A stretch of DNA of 64,000 bases from JBBQXK01 sp038251625. Lineage in GTDB: Bacteria > Pseudomonadota > Alphaproteobacteria > Rhodobacterales > Rhodobacteraceae. A model generated the notes under the pieces. That model saw only the letters and a list, made by a program, of their open reading frames with translations, was not told the DNA's origin and made no database searches. Location of the stretch: contig JBBSBE010000001.1 of the NCBI GenBank assembly GCA_038251625.1, forward strand, positions 1 through 64,000, given 5' to 3'. Shown here piece after piece: positions 17,057-24,752 of the stretch (position 1 is its first letter; every line of letters begins with the position of its first letter). The position numbers were made by a program, and so were the translations under genes.

Positions 17057-18615
17057 TCCCGCCCGTCGCGGTGATCGCGGATGCGCATGTGCATTTCCCG
17101 GAGGGGGATTATGGCGGCGCGGGGCTGGTCTGGCAGGGGCGGCGGCGGGTGTGGCGGTCTTTGGCGGATACCGCAGGGGGCGGCCGGGTGGTCAACGAAT
17201 CCCTTGCCGCCTTTCGTGCGGCGCTGGATGCGATTGCCGCGCGGGGCGTCCGGCATGTGGTGCTTCTGGGCGATTATACCGATGACGGGCAGGCCGAGAC
17301 GACTGCGCGGCTGGCGGTGCTGCTGCGGGCGCGCGCGGATCTGGCGTTCTACGCCCTGCCCGGCAACCATGACGTTTTTGCCAGCCACGGCAAGCACATC
17401 GCCACGCGCTTTGCCACATCGCCGCACACCACAGAGCTTGTGACCAGCGACCCCCGCCTTGCCGCCACCGAGGCAGGGGCGATCCTGACGCCCGCGATGC
17501 GGATGGCGGGCCAGCCAGAGGCGCTGCTGCCGATGGCGGCGTTTGGCTATGTTCGCCAGCCGGGGTATCTGCACTGGGAGACGCCCTTTGGCGCATCCGA
17601 CCGTGCCGAAGACCGTATCTATCTTGCCCGGTCCGCCGATGGCAGTGCCGCGCATTCCCTGATGGACGCGTCTTATCTGGTAGAGCCTTCGCCCGGCCTC
17701 TGGCTTTTGATGCTGGATGCCAATGTGTTCGTGCCGAACCCCGGCCCGTGGCGCGCCGCGCAGAAACGCGCTTTCGCCGACCCGTCTGATGCCGGGTGGA
17801 ACGCGCTGCCGCAGGGCAAGCCGCACCTTTTGCCGTGGATCACGGATGTGGCGGCGCGGGCGCGGGCGGGGGGGAAGATGCTGCTGGCGTTTTCGCATTA
17901 TCCGGCAGTGGGTCCCTTTCACGCGCGCGCCGGGCATGATGCGGCGCTTTTTGGCGATGCGGGGCAGGTGCGGCGTATGCCCGGGCAGGATATCGCGGTG
18001 GCGCTGGCCCGCGCGGGGATCCGGCTGCATCTGAGCGGGCATATCCACACGGCATCAATCAGCCGGGCGGCGGGGCTGGTGGATGTCGCGGTCCCGTCGA
18101 CGACGGCGTTCCCGGGGGGATATGCCATCCTGACGCCGGGACAGGGTGAGGTGACGGCGGAATTGGTGCCGCTGACATCCGTGCCGGAGGACTCGCATCT
18201 GGCCGCATTCTACCGCGCGTCCGGCGCGGAGGAGGTGCCGGACTATCGCGCCCTTCTGTCGATGCAGGTGCGGAACCGGATGGCGCAATCCCTGACGCGC
18301 GACTGGCCGCCCGAGGCTGCGGCGGGTGTGCGGGATGCGCGCGTCGGGGATGTGGCAGGGAGTCTGGGCCTGCCCGCCGGCCCCTGCCCCGATCTGGCCT
18401 TTGCTGCGCTGCTGGCCGACGCCGCGCTTTTGCGCAGCGGCGGGCCGCTGGCGGGGCCTGCGTTGGATGCCGACCGGCTGGCCGCGCTTCGTCACTTGGC
18501 GCGGGGGGCGGCGACCACGGGCGGGGATGCACCCCTTCGCCGCTACCTTGATATGGTGGCTGCGGCGCTGACGCGCCTCGACGCCGGAGCGAGCGTAACT
18601 GTCGCGCTGGACTAG
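17053..18615 (+). CDS. Metallophosphoesterase, 520 residues
   Basis: A calcineurin-like phosphoesterase with all the metal-site blocks: ADAHVH near residue 10 (DxH), GDYTDD (GDxxxD), GNHD, SHYPA and GHIHTA (GHxH). After the catalytic domain (about 1-370) there is a ~150-residue, mostly helical C-terminal part with no recognised motif. No signal peptide is seen. The ATG at 17053 overlaps the stop of the nucleotide-sugar dehydrogenase, so the two proteins are made together. A role on a sugar-nucleotide or phosphosugar is possible but not shown; UDP-sugar hydrolases and cyclic-nucleotide phosphodiesterases share the fold. It converges with the ROK regulator gene, overlapping it by four bases. 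Confidence 0.82.
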   Translation: MIPPVAVIADAHVHFPEGDYGGAGLVWQGRRRVWRSLADTAGGGRVVNESLAAFRAALDAIAARGVRHVVLLGDYTDDGQAETTARLAVLLRARADLAFYALPGNHDVFASHGKHIATRFATSPHTTELVTSDPRLAATEAGAILTPAMRMAGQPEALLPMAAFGYVRQPGYLHWETPFGASDRAEDRIYLARSADGSAAHSLMDASYLVEPSPGLWLLMLDANVFVPNPGPWRAAQKRAFADPSDAGWNALPQGKPHLLPWITDVAARARAGGKMLLAFSHYPAVGPFHARAGHDAALFGDAGQVRRMPGQDIAVALARAGIRLHLSGHIHTASISRAAGLVDVAVPSTTAFPGGYAILTPGQGEVTAELVPLTSVPEDSHLAAFYRASGAEEVPDYRALLSMQVRNRMAQSLTRDWPPEAAAGVRDARVGDVAGSLGLPAGPCPDLAFAALLADAALLRSGGPLAGPALDADRLAALRHLARGAATTGGDAPLRRYLDMVAAALTRLDAGASVTVALD

Positions 18616-19829
18616 CCGTCCAGCAGCATCGCGCCAGGATCGATAAGGTAGCGCTGCGACAGCGGGATCGCCGCCGCGCCCAACGCCCGCGCTTCGGCGC
18701 CGATGGTGCCCTCGCGGATCGTGAGCGGTGTAATCCCCGCAAGATCGAGCCGGGCGAAGGCGGCGGCGGTGGCTTTTGTCACGCGGGCGCGGACGGCGGG
18801 GGGCATCCAGCCGTCGATCAGCACGGCCTCGATCTCCAACAGGCTTGCGGCGCCGAGCGCGGCGGAGGCCAGCCCCTCGGCCGCGCTGTCGATCCAGGGG
18901 GCAAGCACCGCTTCGCTGACCTGCCATTCCTGCGGCGTTTCCCACAGGTGCAGCGCGCTTTCCCCGGCAGCCTCCATCGCCGAAGCGAGCGCGGACAGGG
19001 ACGCGAACGTCAAAAGCCGCCGCATCCGCCCGTCGGGGCCCGGCACGGGAATCGGGCCCACGCCCGCCGCATTGCCCGAGCGCCCGGTGAACAACTGGCC
19101 GTTCAGCACGAGCCCGCCACCGATGAAATAGCCGAAGTAGAAGTACAGAAAATCGCGCGGACGTTCGCCCTTGCCGAACACCAGTTCCGCCCCGCAGGCG
19201 GCGCTGGCGTCGTTCTGCACGGTGACGGCAAGGCCGGTGAGTGCGGCCAGTTCCGCCGCGATGTCGCGCGCGCGCCACTGGTCCATCTCGGCCTGCGGGG
19301 CACCGATGGCGGCCACCCAATCCCAAAGCTGGAACGGCATCGCCACGCCCATGCCGCCAAGGCGTGCGCGCAGGGTGTGCGGCACATCGGCCAGCACGGC
19401 GGGCATCGCCTCGGCCACAAAGGCAATCACGGCGTCGGGTGTGGGGTAGCGGTAGATGCGGCGACGGGTGGAACGGACAACGCCGGTAAAGTCGATCAGC
19501 GTGAGGTCCGCAGAGCGGCGCCCGATCTTGAGCCCGAGGAACGCTGCGCCTTCGGGGGCCAGCGACATCGGCACCGAAGGTTGGCCGATCCGGCCCCGCA
19601 CAGGTTCGCCGCGCTGCAAAAGGCCATCGCGTTCCAGCGCCCGCATGATGACAGAGACGGTCTGCGCCGATAGACCCGTCATCCGCGCGATATCGGATTT
19701 CGCCAGTCCCGCGTGCTGGCGCACGAGGGTCAGCACAAGGCGTTCGTTATGCGCCCGCATCCCTGCCTGGTTCGAGCCGCGAAAGCCGCCGTCGTCGGGC
19801 AAGCCCGCGATATCGGCACTTTCTTTCAC
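18612..19829 (-). CDS. frcR: ROK-family transcriptional regulator, probable FrcR-type fructose regulator
   Basis: A 405-residue protein. The N-terminal helix-turn-helix is in KSDIARMTGLSAQTVSVIMR (about residues 47-66). The rest is a ROK sugar-kinase fold with LGLKIGRRSADLTLIDF, then VQNDASAACGAELVFG and FIGGGLVLNGQLFTGRSGNA. I do not see the CxCGxxGC zinc motif present in many ROK proteins. The start is GTG 19829, overlapping the TGA of the upstream mutarotase gene as GTGA; a longer frame to 19979 lies inside that gene. The pair is divergent from frcBCAK. In Sinorhizobium meliloti the frc fructose transporter genes are accompanied by a regulator, so an frc regulator role is inferred. Confidence 0.8.
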   Translation of the reverse strand: MKESADIAGLPDDGGFRGSNQAGMRAHNERLVLTLVRQHAGLAKSDIARMTGLSAQTVSVIMRALERDGLLQRGEPVRGRIGQPSVPMSLAPEGAAFLGLKIGRRSADLTLIDFTGVVRSTRRRIYRYPTPDAVIAFVAEAMPAVLADVPHTLRARLGGMGVAMPFQLWDWVAAIGAPQAEMDQWRARDIAAELAALTGLAVTVQNDASAACGAELVFGKGERPRDFLYFYFGYFIGGGLVLNGQLFTGRSGNAAGVGPIPVPGPDGRMRRLLTFASLSALASAMEAAGESALHLWETPQEWQVSEAVLAPWIDSAAEGLASAALGAASLLEIEAVLIDGWMPPAVRARVTKATAAAFARLDLAGITPLTIREGTIGAEARALGAAAIPLSQRYLIDPGAMLLDG

Positions 19830-20260
19830 GTCAGCGTCTCGCGTGGCGGGATCACGCCCTTGCGCAGGATCACATTCGCGAAAAGCGCAGGCTCGCTGGT
19901 CGCCACCACCACGAAGGCGGCGCGGATACGCGGGTAGAGCGCTTCGCCAGCCAGGGGCTGGACGGTGCGGCCCTCGCACGCCGCGTCGATTGCGCGGTGG
20001 ATTGCGCCCATGCGCGCCGGATCGTTGCCCTCGCTGGCGCGGAAGATGGCGGCGGGCACGGTCTGATCGAGCGGCAGTACCGCCAGCACCGCCCGCAGAA
20101 GCGGGATCAACCCGTTGCCATCCGCGCGGATCAGGCGCCGGGCATGATCCTGCGCCGGGTAGTTCCCGTCCACGAGGGCGATCTCGTCGCCATGACCCAT
20201 CGAGCGCAGCGCGTGCAGCATGTCGGGGCCAAGGATCGGGGGCAGGCCGATCAGCATCAT
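19826..20260 (-). CDS. RbsD/FucU-family sugar mutarotase
   Basis: A 144-residue protein of the RbsD/FucU fold, which interconverts sugar anomers before phosphorylation. The active-site block is MLHALRSMGHGDEIALVDGN (catalytic His in MGHGDE). The C-terminal part has ALYPRIRAAFVVVATSEPAL, similar to the FucU 'Y...A..VI.TGE' region. Start at the first of two adjacent ATGs (20260 or 20257), giving MLIGLPPILGPDML; the frame is open to 20305. It shares its transcript with the ROK regulator and faces the fructose importer, so its substrate is probably the imported ketose or a related hexose. Confidence 0.85.
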   Translation of the reverse strand: MMLIGLPPILGPDMLHALRSMGHGDEIALVDGNYPAQDHARRLIRADGNGLIPLLRAVLAVLPLDQTVPAAIFRASEGNDPARMGAIHRAIDAACEGRTVQPLAGEALYPRIRAAFVVVATSEPALFANVILRKGVIPPRETLT

Positions 20261-20385
20261 TTGTTCCACTTCCGGCGTCGCGTTCCTTGGGGAAAGGCGG
20301 CGCAATCCTTACGCCCGCGCCCGGCTTTGGGTGACGGGGCTCTCCACCGCGCAGACTGGCGCCGGGGCGGGCGGGCTGTCAATAC

Positions 20386-20402
20386 TAAATCAGAGTGATT
20401 TA
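20386..20402. promoter_or_regulatory. Perfect 17-bp palindrome, probable ROK operator for frc genes
   Basis: TAAATCA-GAG-TGATTTA is a perfect inverted repeat (7-bp arms, 3-bp spacer) in an AT-rich island of an otherwise GC-rich gap between the divergent mutarotase/ROK and frcBCAK operons. Just beside it are TTGACC at 20409-20414 (rightward -35-like) and TTGACA at 20382-20377 (leftward -35-like); the matching -10 boxes are weak. ROK repressors such as NagC and Mlc bind AT-rich palindromes of this general kind. Position and symmetry make this the best operator candidate for the adjacent regulator. Confidence 0.6.
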
Positions 20403-20522
20403 TTTATCTTGACCCGAGCCGGCGAATCGGGTTTCTTGCGCCTTGTCGCGGCGGGAGGAGCATCCCAGCCGGACGGAATGAGCGGGGGGAAACCCCCAAG
20501 ACATCCTTGGGAGGATACGACG

Positions 20523-21539
20523 ATGAAAGTTTCCATGAAGGCCCTTCTGGGCGCAACGGCGCTTGCGCTGATGTCGGCCGCCCCCGCGCTGGCCACCAAC
20601 GCCTGCCTGATCACCAAGACCGATACCAACCCCTTCTTCGTGAAAATGAAAGAGGGCGCCGAGAAGAAGGCAGCCGAACTGGGCGTGACCCTGAAATCCT
20701 ATGCCGGCAAGATCGACGGCGACCATGAAAGCCAGGTTGCGGCCATCGAGGCCTGCATCGCCGACGGCGCCAAGGGCATCCTGATCACCGCATCGGACAC
20801 CAAGGCCATCGTCGACAGCGTGAAGCAGGCGCGTGACGCAGGCGTTCTGGTGATCGCGCTCGACACCCCGCTGGACCCGATCGACGCCGCCGACGCAACT
20901 TTTGCCACCGACAACTTCCGTGCGGGCCTGCTGATCGGCCAGTGGGCGAAAGCCTCGATGGGGGATGCGGCTGCGACAGCCAAGATCGCGATGCTGGACC
21001 TTTCCATCAGCCAGCCGTCGGTTGACGTGCTGCGCGACCAGGGCTTCCTGCAGGGCTTCGGGATCGACCTTGCCGACCCCAACAAGTGGGGCGACGAAAG
21101 CGATGCGCGCATCGTGGGCAACGAAGTGACCGCCGGAAACGAAGAGGGCGGCCTGAAGGCGATGGAAGCGCTTCTTGCCAAGGACCCCGAGATCAACGTG
21201 GTCTACACGATCAACGAACCCTCTGCCGCCGGTGCCTTCGAGGCGCTGAAGGCAATCGGGCGGGAAAAGGACGTGTTGATCGTATCGGTCGATGGCGGCT
21301 GTCCGGGCGTGAAGAACGTGGCGGAAGGCGTGATCGGGGCCACCTCGCAGCAATACCCGCTGCTGATGGCGTCGCTGGGTGTGGAAGCCATCGCCAAGTT
21401 CGCCGCTGACGGCACGAAGCCCGCGCCGACCGAAGGCAAGGACTTCTTCGATACCGGCGTGGCGCTGATCACCGACAAGCCTGCTGCGGGCGTTGAATCC
21501 ATCGACACCGCCAAGGGCACCGACCTCTGCTGGGGCTGA
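20523..21539 (+). CDS. frcB: Fructose-type sugar ABC importer, periplasmic binding protein
   Basis: A 338-residue RbsB-fold binding protein. The signal peptide MKVSMKALLGATALALMSAA ends near PALA. The mature protein has ITKTDTNPFFVKMKEGAEKK, the typical 'NPFF..M..G' start of sugar-binding proteins of this family. Ligand-site blocks VIALDTPLD, ATDNFRAG, INEPSAAGAF and VDGGCPGVKNV follow. GGGAGGATACGACG-ATG gives a strong ribosome site eight bases from the ATG. The order binding protein, permease, single ATPase, P-loop kinase matches frcBCAK of Sinorhizobium meliloti, a fructose/mannose/ribose importer, so fructose is the likely ligand. Confidence 0.88.
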   Translation: MKVSMKALLGATALALMSAAPALATNACLITKTDTNPFFVKMKEGAEKKAAELGVTLKSYAGKIDGDHESQVAAIEACIADGAKGILITASDTKAIVDSVKQARDAGVLVIALDTPLDPIDAADATFATDNFRAGLLIGQWAKASMGDAAATAKIAMLDLSISQPSVDVLRDQGFLQGFGIDLADPNKWGDESDARIVGNEVTAGNEEGGLKAMEALLAKDPEINVVYTINEPSAAGAFEALKAIGREKDVLIVSVDGGCPGVKNVAEGVIGATSQQYPLLMASLGVEAIAKFAADGTKPAPTEGKDFFDTGVALITDKPAAGVESIDTAKGTDLCWG

Positions 21540-21590
21540 TCCCCGCAAGTTTGTTGCTTTGCCACACGGCATGACAGAACATCACCCGGC

Positions 21591-21614
21591 AGGGGCGGCC
21601 TTTGCGCCGCCCTT
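21591..21614 (+). terminator. Hairpin between frcB and frcC
   Basis: GGGCGGC (21593-21599) pairs with GCCGCCC (21606-21612), and two weaker outer pairs extend the stem to nine; the loop is CTTTGC. There is no long U-run. Hairpins at this place commonly protect the abundant binding-protein mRNA and reduce expression of the membrane subunits downstream. Confidence 0.5.
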
Positions 21615-21670
21615 GTCATAGATGGCGGCTGCCGGGCCCCGGATGCGCCGCCGATAGGGAGGGGAACCCC

Positions 21671-22744
21671 ATGGCCGCTGATCCGAAGGCCGCAACCAGC
21701 TTCGAGGAGGGCCTGAAGGGCGCTTCGACCAAGGTTGCCGAATTTCAAGAAGACAAGGGCGCGGTGAAGCGCATCCAGCACTGGCTGCACCAGACACCCT
21801 CTGCCGTGCCGCTGATCGTGCTGGTGGCCGCGCTGATCATCTTCGGCCTGCTGTCGGACAACTTCTTCAAGGCCACCACGCTGTCCACGATCCTGCAGCA
21901 AATCGCCATCGTGGGCATCCTTGGCTGTGCGCAGACCATCGTGATCCTGACTGCGGGCATCGACCTTTCGGTGGGGGCCATCGCTGTCTTCTCCTCTGTC
22001 CTGATGGGGCAGATCACCTTTCGTTACGGCGTTCCGGCCGAGCTTTCCATCCTGATCGGCCTTGCCCTTGGCACCGGCATGGGGGCCGTGAACGGCTGGC
22101 TGATCGCGCGGATGAACCTGCCGCCCTTCATCGTGACGCTGGGCACATGGCAGATCCTTCTGGCATCGAACTTCATCTTTTCCGCCAACGAGACGATCCG
22201 CAGCCAGGATATCCAGGCATCCGCGCCAGCGCTGCAATTCTGGGGCAATGCGATCCAGCCGGGCGGGGTGCGGGTGCTGTATGCCGTGTTCCTGCTGATC
22301 GTGCTGGTGGCGATCATGGCCTATGTGCTGCGCCACACGGCCTGGGGGCGCTATGTCTATGCCACGGGCGACGACCCGCAGGCGGCGGAACTGGCGGGGG
22401 TGCCCACAAAGCGGGTGCTGATCCAGGTCTATGCGCTGGCGGGGTTCTTCTGCGCCGTGGCGGGCTGGGTGATGATCGGGCGGTTCGGTTCCGTTTCGCC
22501 CACAGCCTCGACCGGGCAGTTGGGCAATATCCAGTCGATTACCGCCGTGGTGATCGGGGGCATCTCGCTTTTCGGTGGGCGCGGCTCGATCATGGGGATG
22601 TTCTTTGGCGCGCTGATCGTGGGCGTGTTCGAGATGGGGCTGCGCCTTGTCGGCACCGATCCGCAATGGACGTTCTTCCTTATCGGCGTGCTGATCATCT
22701 TTGCCGTCGCCGTGGACCAGTGGATCAGAAAGGTGTCGTCATGA
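21671..22744 (+). CDS. frcC: Fructose-type sugar ABC importer, permease
   Basis: A 357-residue RbsC/FrcC-type permease. After a hydrophilic N-terminal ~50 residues there are about eight to ten membrane segments, the first near LIVLVAALIIFGLL. The family signature block GIDLSVGAIAVFSSVL is followed by the coupling region YATGDDPQAAELAGV. ATG at 21671 has GGGAGGGG upstream. The stop overlaps the ATPase start in an ATGA. The long polar N-terminus is also found in FrcC proteins as I recall them. It sits in the inner membrane as a probable homodimer. Confidence 0.88.
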   Translation: MAADPKAATSFEEGLKGASTKVAEFQEDKGAVKRIQHWLHQTPSAVPLIVLVAALIIFGLLSDNFFKATTLSTILQQIAIVGILGCAQTIVILTAGIDLSVGAIAVFSSVLMGQITFRYGVPAELSILIGLALGTGMGAVNGWLIARMNLPPFIVTLGTWQILLASNFIFSANETIRSQDIQASAPALQFWGNAIQPGGVRVLYAVFLLIVLVAIMAYVLRHTAWGRYVYATGDDPQAAELAGVPTKRVLIQVYALAGFFCAVAGWVMIGRFGSVSPTASTGQLGNIQSITAVVIGGISLFGGRGSIMGMFFGALIVGVFEMGLRLVGTDPQWTFFLIGVLIIFAVAVDQWIRKVSS

Positions 22745-23523
22745 CCGAAGAGCCCATCCTGAAGGGCCGTGGCCTTGTAAAGCGCTACGGCAAGGTCACC
22801 GCGCTCAACCATTGCGACTTTGACCTGATGCCGGGCGAGATTCTGGCGGTGATCGGCGACAACGGGGCCGGGAAATCATCGCTGATCAAGGCGATTTCCG
22901 GCGCGATCATCCCCGATGAGGGCGAGATCACGCTGGAGGGCAGGAAGATCGCCTTCCAGTCGCCGATCGAGGCGCGGGCAGCGGGCATCGAATGCGTCTA
23001 TCAGACGCTGGCGATGTCGCCCGCGCTGTCAATCACGGACAACATGTTCATGGGGCGCGAGATCCGGCGCAAGGGCTTCATGGGCGATTGGTTGCGCATG
23101 CTGGACCGCCCGGCGATGGAGAAGTTCGCGCGCGAAAAGCTGAACGAGCTGGGCCTGATGACGATCCAGAACATCAACCAGGCGGTGGAAACCCTGTCGG
23201 GTGGCCAGCGGCAGGGGGTGGCGGTGGCACGCGCCGCTGCCTTCGGGTCGAAGGTGGTGATCCTTGACGAGCCGACGGCGGCGCTGGGGGTCAAGGAAAG
23301 CCGCCGGGTGCTGGAGCTGATCCGCGATGTGCGGGGGCGGGGTATTCCGATCATCCTGATCAGCCACAACATGCCCCATGTGTTCGAGGTGGCTGACCGG
23401 ATCCACATCCACCGGCTTGGCAAGCGGCTGACCGTCATCAAGCCGGGCGACTATACCATGTCGGACGCGGTGGCCTTCATGACCGGCGCGATGCTGCCCG
23501 AAGGCGTAACGGAAGACGCATGA
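22741..23523 (+). CDS. frcA: Fructose-type sugar ABC importer, ATPase
   Basis: A 260-residue single-cassette ATPase, unlike the double-cassette RbsA. Walker A is GDNGAGKSS, the Q-loop region is VYQTLAM, the signature is LSGGQRQGVAVARA and Walker B is VVILDEPTAALGVKES, followed by the H-loop LISHNM. Fused-free FrcA-type ATPases are characteristic of the Frc system and related alphaproteobacterial sugar importers. Four-base overlaps with both frcC and the kinase gene show tight translational coupling. Confidence 0.9.
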   Translation: MTEEPILKGRGLVKRYGKVTALNHCDFDLMPGEILAVIGDNGAGKSSLIKAISGAIIPDEGEITLEGRKIAFQSPIEARAAGIECVYQTLAMSPALSITDNMFMGREIRRKGFMGDWLRMLDRPAMEKFAREKLNELGLMTIQNINQAVETLSGGQRQGVAVARAAAFGSKVVILDEPTAALGVKESRRVLELIRDVRGRGIPIILISHNMPHVFEVADRIHIHRLGKRLTVIKPGDYTMSDAVAFMTGAMLPEGVTEDA

Positions 23524-24125
23524 CGCCCGAGGATCTGGCGGCCGAGATCCGGCGCAAGGCAGGGCCGTCGGGGCGTTTCATCACCGCCCTTGCGGGCCCC
23601 CCCGGTGCGGGGAAGTCCACGCTGGCCGCCGCTTTGGTTGCGGCCCTTGGGCAAGGTGCCAAGGCCGTGCCGATGGACGGCTTCCACTATGACGACCGCA
23701 TCCTGCACGACCGGGGCCTGCGCTGGCGCAAGGGCGCGCCGGATACGTTTGACGTGCTGGGCTTTCTGCACCTGATGCAGCGGCTGCGGGGGGCGGACGA
23801 GGTGGCCATTCCGCTTTTCGACCGCGATCTGGAACTGTCGCGCGCCGGTGCCGACATCGTGGCGCCAAGCGACCGCTTTCTGGTGGTGGAAGGCAACTAC
23901 CTGCTGCTTGACGCGCCCCCGTGGGACCGGCTTGCCCCGTCTTTCGACCTGACGGTATTCCTGAACGTCGAAGAGGCCGAGCTTGACCGCCGCCTGATGG
24001 CCCGCTGGGCGCATCACGGCAAATCGCCCGAGGCCGCGCGGGCGTGGATCGACGGCAACGACATGCCGAACATCCGGCGCGTTCTCAGGGGATCGCGCGC
24101 GGCGGATGTGGTGATCGGCGGCTGA
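23520..24125 (+). CDS. frcK: P-loop kinase of the fructose operon (FrcK-like)
   Basis: A 201-residue kinase of the uridine kinase/pantothenate kinase-like fold. Walker A is GPPGAGKST near residue 30. AVPMDGFHYDD carries the conserved 'MDGFH' of this group, and LVVEGNYLLLD gives the Walker B-like strand. RRLMARWAHHG is the lid region with conserved Arg. In S. meliloti the last gene of frcBCAK encodes a kinase of this type. The substrate is probably an imported sugar or a related metabolite, but fructokinase activity cannot be claimed from sequence. Its stop lies three bases before the end of the convergent phosphopantetheinyl transferase gene. Confidence 0.85.
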   Translation: MTPEDLAAEIRRKAGPSGRFITALAGPPGAGKSTLAAALVAALGQGAKAVPMDGFHYDDRILHDRGLRWRKGAPDTFDVLGFLHLMQRLRGADEVAIPLFDRDLELSRAGADIVAPSDRFLVVEGNYLLLDAPPWDRLAPSFDLTVFLNVEEAELDRRLMARWAHHGKSPEAARAWIDGNDMPNIRRVLRGSRAADVVIGG

Positions 24126-24128
24126 GGT

Positions 24129-24752
24129 TCACGGGATCAGGACGGTGGCCATGAGGTGCCCTTCGGCGCGCGCCCAGTGGCCCTGAAGCCGGGCGCCTGC
24201 CGCAAAGCCGGGGACGCTCTGGCGGAAGGTTGCGGTGAAATGGCCGGGTGTCAGGGCAACCTCCAGCGCGTCAAAGCCGAAGAGGGTGGAAGAGACGGGA
24301 TACTGCGCCTTGTAGGCGGCCTCCTTGGCGGCAAACACGGCCAGCGCCTCCTTGCCATGGCTCAGGCGTTCGGCGGGGGAAAGGACGCTTTCCCACACGT
24401 CGGGCGGCAGGGGTGTATCAGGCTCGATGTCGATGCCAAGACCGCGCGGCCCTTGCAGAACGGCGGCAAGGCAGGCCGTGGCGCTGTGCGTGATCGAGAG
24501 GGCAAGGCCGGGGGGCCAGTCCGGCGCGCGGTCGGGGCGCATGGGGAGGGCGACGGGCGGCAGGCCGATGGCAGCCATCGCCGCGCGGGCGGCGGCGCGG
24601 CCCGCCCGGAATTCGCGCAGGCGGGCCGGGATGGCGCTTATCTCCTCGTCAGGGAAGGCGGGGTGATCGACCCGCGGGTCGGTCGCCGCCACGCCTGCGC
24701 CAAGGGGCAGAAGTGCACGTGCGGCGGCAGCAAGGCGCGCGAGATCAGGCAT
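24129..24752 (-). CDS. 4'-phosphopantetheinyl transferase (Sfp/EntD type)
   Basis: A 207-residue Sfp-superfamily enzyme that transfers phosphopantetheine from CoA to the serine of carrier-protein domains. The Mg2+/CoA motifs are GLGIDIEPDTPL (GxDxE) and VFAAKEAAYKAQYP (KExxxK), preceded by LSITHSATACLAAV. AGRAAARAAMAAIGLPPVAL is the conserved N-terminal block of EntD-like members. The start ATG at 24752 overlaps the last eight bases of the NRPS gene. It is the final gene of the PKS/NRPS operon and would activate both its carrier domains (NRPS Ser1428 and PKS Ser1780), which implies the operon is self-sufficient for carrier activation. Confidence 0.92.
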   Translation of the reverse strand: MPDLARLAAAARALLPLGAGVAATDPRVDHPAFPDEEISAIPARLREFRAGRAAARAAMAAIGLPPVALPMRPDRAPDWPPGLALSITHSATACLAAVLQGPRGLGIDIEPDTPLPPDVWESVLSPAERLSHGKEALAVFAAKEAAYKAQYPVSSTLFGFDALEVALTPGHFTATFRQSVPGFAAGARLQGHWARAEGHLMATVLIP

